A DNA stretch of 11,529 nucleotides from Spirochaetaceae bacterium (GTDB taxonomy: Bacteria > Spirochaetota > Spirochaetia > SZUA-6 > Bin103). The notes under the pieces were generated by a model. That model made no database searches. It saw only the letters and a list, made by a program, of their open reading frames with translations, and was not told the DNA's origin. The DNA lies in contig JAPOQV010000591.1 in assembly GCA_026710565.1 (NCBI GenBank), positions 1 to 11,529 of the forward strand. Direction: 5' to 3'. Positions 8,118 to 11,529 of this stretch are shown here, piece after piece (within the stretch, counting starts at the first letter, position 1; the number at the start of each line of letters is the position of its first letter). Both the position numbers and the translations under genes were made by a program.

Positions 8118-8286
8118 GGCCCGAGTCTATCCCAGCAGCCTGGTCGGCGCTCGGAGGCGGGCGGATTGGCGCGTCAGCGGCACACCGCCTGCCTCCGAGC
8201 GTCAAAGGTGGGGATGGGCCAAGACCGGAGCCCGGCAACGATCTTGGGGCGGCTTGCGTGCGGGGTTCGGTTCGGTTACTAAGAGA
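8118..8286. promoter_or_regulatory. Divergent region between M24 peptidase and beta-hydroxylase
   Basis: This 169-nt gap must hold promoters for both flanking genes. On the minus strand TAGACT (8129-8124) is a -10-like hexamer just before the peptidase ATG, without a recognisable -35. On the plus strand no convincing promoter stands out. The main structure is a 17-bp inverted repeat (8148-8164 and 8185-8201), listed separately. No small gene with a ribosome site is seen. Confidence 0.45.
8148..8201 (+). repeat. 17-bp inverted repeat (large hairpin)
   Basis: The left arm CGCTCGGAGGCGGGCGG (8148-8164) and right arm CCGCCTGCCTCCGAGCG (8185-8201) are complementary over 17 positions with a single exception, which is a G-U wobble in plus-strand RNA but an A-C mismatch in minus-strand RNA. 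The loop is 20 nt. No U-tract follows on either strand, so it is not an intrinsic terminator. It sits 85 nt before the hydroxylase start, where it could be a leader structure or an operator. Confidence 0.75.
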
Positions 8287-9042
8287 ATGGTGGTACTCCT
8301 GATCATCGCCGGGGCCATCGTGGTGGTGGGGCTGGGGGTCTTCTTCATCGAGCCCGGCATTTTCGCTCTGGCGTACAGCCTGATCACGCCGTTGTTCGTG
8401 CGCAATCCGCCGTTCGTGGACCTGGATCGGGGCTTTCCCGGCCACCGGCTGATCGAGGAGGCGTACCCGGCGATCCGCGCGGAGGCGGAGGCGCTGCTGA
8501 GGAACCCGGAGCGGATCCCGAAATTCCACGAGGTCGACCCGCTGCAGACCCCGATCTCCGGAAAGGACGAGATCCCGTGGCGAACCTTCTTTCTCAAGGG
8601 CCACGGCGTCTGGCACGACACCAACGTGAACCTGACCCCGAAGACCGTCGAGGTGCTCGGCCAGATCCCGGAGATCGAGACGGCGATGCTGTCGATCCTG
8701 GACGGTGGCAAGCACATCCCTGCGCACCGCGGCTTCTTCCGCGGGGTGTACCGCTACCACCTGGGCCTGATCGTGCCGGACGACGCGCCGGTCTACATCG
8801 TCTGCGGGGGCCAGGAGTACCACTGGCGGGAAGGGGAAGGCGTGCTGTTCGACGACACCTACCGGCACGAGGTCTGGAACCGGAGCGCGCACCCGCGGGT
8901 CGTGCTGTTCCTGAACGTCCTGCGCGACGCCGACCTGCCGCGCTGGATGCGCCCGATCAACCGCCTGGTGGCGTCGTTGATGCAGCGTTCACCGAAGCTG
9001 AAGCGCGCCGGCAAGCGCGCCGAGGTGGCGAGGGACATCTGA
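8287..9042 (+). CDS. Aspartyl/asparaginyl beta-hydroxylase family dioxygenase, LpxO-like
   Basis: A 251-aa Fe(II)/2-oxoglutarate dioxygenase of the PF05118 type. Residues 1-20 form a membrane anchor (VVLLIIAGAIVVVGLGVFF), as in LpxO, the lipid A 2-hydroxylase that modifies a secondary acyl chain. The catalytic domain (about 55-225) includes WRTFFLKG (98-105), the first iron-binding His147 in HRGFFRGVYRYHLGL, and YHWREGEGVLFDDTYRHEVWN with the second ligand His194; Arg204 is placed to bind 2-oxoglutarate. The 47-residue spacing of the two histidines is close to that of Salmonella LpxO, and the surrounding motifs (RYHLGL, WR.GEGV.FD.TY.H) match it well. The ATG at 8287 follows a weak AAGAGA and gives the expected N-terminal anchor; earlier in-frame starts would overlap the divergent peptidase gene. 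A lipid or envelope substrate is likely but not proved; peptide hydroxylation is the alternative. Confidence 0.85.
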   Translation: MVVLLIIAGAIVVVGLGVFFIEPGIFALAYSLITPLFVRNPPFVDLDRGFPGHRLIEEAYPAIRAEAEALLRNPERIPKFHEVDPLQTPISGKDEIPWRTFFLKGHGVWHDTNVNLTPKTVEVLGQIPEIETAMLSILDGGKHIPAHRGFFRGVYRYHLGLIVPDDAPVYIVCGGQEYHWREGEGVLFDDTYRHEVWNRSAHPRVVLFLNVLRDADLPRWMRPINRLVASLMQRSPKLKRAGKRAEVARDI

Positions 9043-9090
9043 GGGGATGGGCCGACAGCCGGAGGCGACGGCTTTCGGGGCGATCTGACG

Positions 9091-9399
9091 CTACAGGCCG
9101 CCGAACAACCGTTCGGCCGCCTCGCGGGCAGCCTCCGCACGGTCGCCGGCGGCCGGACCGCGGCCGGTCTCCGGACCGCGGACGGTCTCGCGCACCTTGA
9201 AGTACTCGCAGAAGTTCGACCGGTCCTTCTGCGCCACCGGCTCGGCGATCGACTCCCGGCACTCCATGTGCACGGACGTGTCGTAGAAGCGGCAGTTCAG
9301 GCAGACGTGGGCGTCCTTGCCGCAGCTCGGGCAGGTAGTCGCGCGGAATATCTCCAGGTCCGGATCGAACGCCGCGCCGCACGCGAAGCAGCTACCCAC
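9091..9399 (-). CDS. Small Cys-rich zinc-ribbon-like conserved protein
   Basis: A 102-aa cytoplasmic protein of unknown function. It has three CxxC pairs (Cys4/7, Cys23/26, Cys33/36) followed by Cys47 and Cys64, enough for two four-Cys zinc sites. Its core reads VCLNCRFYD (32-40), then H..CRE (44-49) and a KDRSNFCEYF block (58-67). I recognise this pattern from short uncharacterised proteins seen in spirochaetes and some other Gram-negative groups. The tail (68-102) is charged and probably helical or disordered, ending in ERLFGGL. The start is GTG at 9399; there is no Shine-Dalgarno, but a TATGAT hexamer ends 9 nt upstream, consistent with a leaderless or nearly leaderless mRNA. It is divergent from coaD. 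It may bind zinc and another protein or nucleic acid; nothing here says which. Confidence 0.78.
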   Translation of the reverse strand: MGSCFACGAAFDPDLEIFRATTCPSCGKDAHVCLNCRFYDTSVHMECRESIAEPVAQKDRSNFCEYFKVRETVRGPETGRGPAAGDRAEAAREAAERLFGGL

Positions 9400-9467
9400 G
9401 ACAGGCTGATCATAGTGCCGCCGTGAGCTCCTTGACCAGCGCCTGCCGGTCGGGTTGGGATGCGCGC
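9400..9467. promoter_or_regulatory. Divergent region between Cys-rich protein and coaD
   Basis: This short gap must serve both flanking genes. On the minus strand TATGAT (9414-9409) is a good -10 for the Cys-rich protein gene, but the sequence 17 nt upstream (GGTCAA) is a poor -35. On the plus strand TTGACC (9432-9437) resembles a -35 for coaD, with no good -10 at the usual spacing. GGGA at 9457-9460 is a possible weak ribosome site, 7 nt before the coaD ATG. Confidence 0.4.
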
Positions 9468-9992
9468 ATGCGCAGGCGATGCGTGTACGCGGCCAGCTTC
9501 GACCCGATCACCAACGGCCACCTGTGGGTGGTCGAGCAGGGCGAGCGGCTGTTCGACGAGCTGATCGTGGCCATCGGCACGAACCCGGACAAGCGCTACG
9601 AGTTCTCGATCTCGGAGCGCCTCGCGCTGGTCCGCGCCTCGCTGGCCGGCCACACCAAGGCGACGGTGGAGACCTACGAGAACCGCTTCCTGGTCGAGTA
9701 CGCACGGTCGCGGGGCGCGGAGTTCGTGCTGCGCGGCATCCGCACGGAGCTCGACTACCAGTACGAGCGGTCGATGAAGTACATCAACAGCGACCTCGAC
9801 GCGGGCGTGGTCACCGTGTTCCTGATGCCCCCGCGCGAGATCGCCGAGGTGAGCTCCAGCGTGGTCAAGGGGCTGATCGGGCTCAGCGGCTGGGAGACGG
9901 TGCTGGCCCAGTACGTTCCGCCGCCCGTTCAGGCCGCCTTCGTGGAGCGCTTCAGCTCGTCGGCGGCGCAGGCTCCGGAGCCGGATCGCTGA
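9468..9992 (+). CDS. coaD: Phosphopantetheine adenylyltransferase
   Basis: Predicted to catalyse the penultimate step of coenzyme A synthesis: 4'-phosphopantetheine plus ATP gives dephospho-CoA plus diphosphate. It is a 174-aa nucleotidyltransferase with SFDPITNGH (10-18, with the catalytic TxGH motif at Thr15 to His18), AIGTNPDKRYEFSISER (35-51), VLRGIR (87-92) and EVSSSVVKGL (127-136), the ISSS-type ATP-binding motif. The C-terminal YVPPPV is also typical. Two positions differ from the usual CoaD: AASFDP in place of the common PGTFDP, and MKYINSDL where many have an MNR.L motif. The ATG at 9468 is chosen because it starts at the conserved first beta strand; an in-frame GTG at 9423 would add 15 residues not seen in the family. 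The 3' end overlaps the convergent MFS gene by 41 nt. Confidence 0.9.
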   Translation: MRRRCVYAASFDPITNGHLWVVEQGERLFDELIVAIGTNPDKRYEFSISERLALVRASLAGHTKATVETYENRFLVEYARSRGAEFVLRGIRTELDYQYERSMKYINSDLDAGVVTVFLMPPREIAEVSSSVVKGLIGLSGWETVLAQYVPPPVQAAFVERFSSSAAQAPEPDR

Positions 9993-11238
9993 GCGCCGCC
10001 CGGCGGCCCAGCTCCGGGTAGCGCCATCGAACCAGCGCCAGTCCGGAGATTCCGAGCAGCGCGAAGCCGGCGAGCGCCGCCTGCGGGCCGATCTGCTCGG
10101 CCACCAGGCCCAGGATCACGTTGCCCAGGGGGTTGACCCCGATCGCCAGGCCGACCACCCCCAGCGCGCGCCCGCGCAGCGCCGGCGGCGCCGTGCGCAG
10201 GGTGATCAGGATCTGCATGGACGCGAAGCCGGAGAAGCCGACGCCGCCGGCGAGCAGCAGGACGACCGACAGCAGGTAGGCGCCGGACAGCGCGAAGCCC
10301 GCGATGCAGACGAACAGGCTGGACATGCCGGCGAAGAACACCCACGCCGGCCGCCTGACGGCGCGCGCGGCCAGGGTGACGGAGCCGGCCAGGGCGCCGA
10401 CCCCCCAGGCGGCGACCAGGATGCCGAAGCGCAGGGCGTCGGCGGCCAGCACGTCGCGGCCGATCACCGGCACCATCTGGTGGAACGGGAAGGCGAAGAA
10501 GTTGGACACCAGCGTGACGGCGACGGTCGCCTGCAGGGCGCGCCGGCCGCGCAGCGTGACCAGCGCGGTCCGCAGGCGCCCGGCGATCGACAGCCGCTCC
10601 GTTGCGGCCGCCGCCGGCCGCGGGGCGCGGCGCTTGCCGGCGGGAAGCAGGGCGAGCGAGGCCGCGTGCATGACGGCCAACCCCATGTAGGCGACCGCGA
10701 AGCCGCCGGTACGCGTGAGGATGCCGGCGATCAGCGGCCCGGCGATCAGGCCGGCGGTGAACGTGATCGTGTCGACGGGCACGGCCGTGGCCAGCTCGCC
10801 CGGTTCGAACAGCTCCGTGTACAGGGTGCGGCGGTTGGCGAAGTCGAAGCTCCACACCGCCCCCACCAGCCCGATCACGATGTGGGCGCTCCAGGCGACC
10901 GGCGAGCCGAGCGCCAGGTAGACGGCATAGCCGGCGACGATGGCCAGGGTGAGGCTCTGCGTGATGCGCAGCAGGCGCAGGCGCGAGACGCGGTCGGCCA
11001 GCGTCCCGCCCACGTACGCCAGCAGCAGCATGGGCAGTCCGCGGGCGGCGGCGAGGGCCGCGACGGCGGCGACCGAGTCGGTGAGCTGCAGCACCAGCCA
11101 CGACAGCACCACCAGCTCGTAGGCGCGGGTGGCGTACCACAGCGCCGAGGAGGCGACCAGCCGCCGGAAGCGGGGCCGGCCGGCCAGGAGCTGCCATCCG
11201 GATACCGGCGCTTCCGGCGCCGCGCGGGGCTCGCTCAG
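9952..11238 (-). CDS. MFS exporter (MFS_3 / EntS-like), probable CTG start
   Basis: A major facilitator with about 12 membrane helices. From the start proposed here (CTG at 11238) it is 428 aa. Motif A between helices 2 and 3 is clear (GGTLADRVSRLRLL, about 77-90), and a longer charged loop with RRAPRPAAAATERL divides the two halves. Such proteins often expel drugs, siderophores or other small molecules by proton antiport; the substrate is unknown. The first ATG/GTG in frame (GTG at 11112) would start inside helix 1 and lose the FRRLVASSALWYATRAYE segment that family members have. Upstream the frame stays open with no ATG, GTG or TTG, but a CTG overlaps the valS stop as CTGA, in the style of ATGA coupling. 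A CTG start coupled to valS is therefore the simplest reading; an undetected sequence error is the alternative. Confidence 0.85.
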   Translation of the reverse strand: MSEPRAAPEAPVSGWQLLAGRPRFRRLVASSALWYATRAYELVVLSWLVLQLTDSVAAVAALAAARGLPMLLLAYVGGTLADRVSRLRLLRITQSLTLAIVAGYAVYLALGSPVAWSAHIVIGLVGAVWSFDFANRRTLYTELFEPGELATAVPVDTITFTAGLIAGPLIAGILTRTGGFAVAYMGLAVMHAASLALLPAGKRRAPRPAAAATERLSIAGRLRTALVTLRGRRALQATVAVTLVSNFFAFPFHQMVPVIGRDVLAADALRFGILVAAWGVGALAGSVTLAARAVRRPAWVFFAGMSSLFVCIAGFALSGAYLLSVVLLLAGGVGFSGFASMQILITLRTAPPALRGRALGVVGLAIGVNPLGNVILGLVAEQIGPQAALAGFALLGISGLALVRWRYPELGRRAALSDPAPEPAPPTS

Positions 11239-11529
11239 GTGAGGTGGCTCAGGTTCTGCTGCACCGTTTGCAGCTCGACGCGGGCGTCGGCCAGGCGTTG
11301 CCGCTCGCGCTCGACCACCTCGGCGGCGGCGTTGCTCAGGAAGCCGGCGTTGCCGAGCTTCCTCTCCGAGCCGTCGACCTGGCGCTGCAGGCGGTCGCGC
11401 TGCCTGGCCAGGCGCTTCCGTTCCACCTCGACGTCGACCACGTCCAGCAGGTGGATCTCCTGGTCGCCGACGACCGCGGACGCCGAGCCTGCGGGCGGGG
11501 CGCCCGCGGCCGCGAAGGGAGGCGGGCCC
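11235..11529 (-). CDS. valS: Valine--tRNA ligase, C-terminal fragment
   Basis: The reading frame enters from the right edge and ends at the TGA at 11237-11235. The roughly 97 visible residues match the C-terminal arm of ValRS, which attaches valine to tRNA-Val: a PPAGSASAVVGDQEIHLLD strand region, then the long antiparallel coiled coil (DVEVERKRLARQRDRLQRQV, GNAGFLSNAAAEVVERERQRL and LQTVQQNLSHL, the last ending the protein). The GNxGFLxNAxxEVVExE signature is diagnostic for this tRNA-contacting arm (PF10458). The catalytic core with HIGH and KMSKS motifs lies outside the window. The gene is directly followed, with a 4-nt overlap, by the MFS exporter. Confidence 0.9.
   Translation of the reverse strand, partial: GPPPFAAAGAPPAGSASAVVGDQEIHLLDVVDVEVERKRLARQRDRLQRQVDGSERKLGNAGFLSNAAAEVVERERQRLADARVELQTVQQNLSHLT

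Noticed and set aside
9057..9075. Possible terminator after the hydroxylase (AGCCG, 7-nt loop, CGGCT, then TTTC)
   Set aside because: Only a 5-bp stem and three Ts, within the range of chance at this GC content.
9929..11197. Long 422-codon minus-strand frame over the MFS gene
   Set aside because: It is rich in Arg, Pro, Gly and Ala with no membrane pattern or family motif; the overlapping frame encodes a clear MFS protein. It is a GC-driven shadow.

Overview
This is a gene-dense, very GC-rich bacterial window (about 70% G+C by eye). It looks like ordinary chromosome, with no sign of phage, plasmid, insertion sequence, CRISPR array or RNA gene. My best guess at the lineage is a high-GC member of the Spirochaetota. 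The reasons are the ESS-type glutamate symporter with a TGTITTG motif, the small conserved Cys-rich protein with an LNCRFYD motif, and the general gene mix. This is a weak inference from family resemblance, because no marker gene is complete enough to settle it.

Layout, left to right. Positions 1-1018 (+) hold the C-terminal end of a GT1/UGT-type glycosyltransferase, followed by an 8-nt-overlapping GT32-type glycosyltransferase with a DXD motif. Converging on them (930-3311, -) is a two-module RND/MMPL-type exporter of 793 aa. A divergent control region (3312-3375) with an AT-rich patch and a perfect 12-bp palindrome separates the exporter from sucC-sucD (3376-5434, +), the two subunits of succinyl-CoA ligase. 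Next come a 168-nt convergent intergenic region with a textbook intrinsic terminator, then gltS (5603-7000, -) and an M24 Xaa-Pro peptidase (7014-8117, -), which form an operon in the order peptidase then gltS. A second divergent region carries a large hairpin and leads to an LpxO-like aspartyl/asparaginyl beta-hydroxylase (8287-9042, +). A Cys-rich zinc-ribbon protein (9091-9399, -) is divergent from coaD (9468-9992, +). The right end holds an MFS exporter (9952-11238, -) translationally linked to the C-terminus of valS (11235 to the right edge, -).

How the genes may work together. sucCD is a self-contained two-gene operon for the succinyl-CoA/succinate step. The peptidase and gltS could cooperate in peptide breakdown and glutamate uptake. 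The two glycosyltransferases and the RND exporter could concern a glycolipid or cell-envelope glycoconjugate, and the LpxO-like hydroxylase also fits envelope lipid modification. All of these pathway links are inference.

I see no convincing undescribed multi-gene system. The signals most worth a second look are small: a terminator loop on the gltS strand that carries a 12-nt copy of the 16S rRNA anti-Shine-Dalgarno tail, a 17-bp inverted repeat in front of the hydroxylase, an apparent CTG start overlapping the valS stop, and -10-like hexamers placed for leaderless transcripts.
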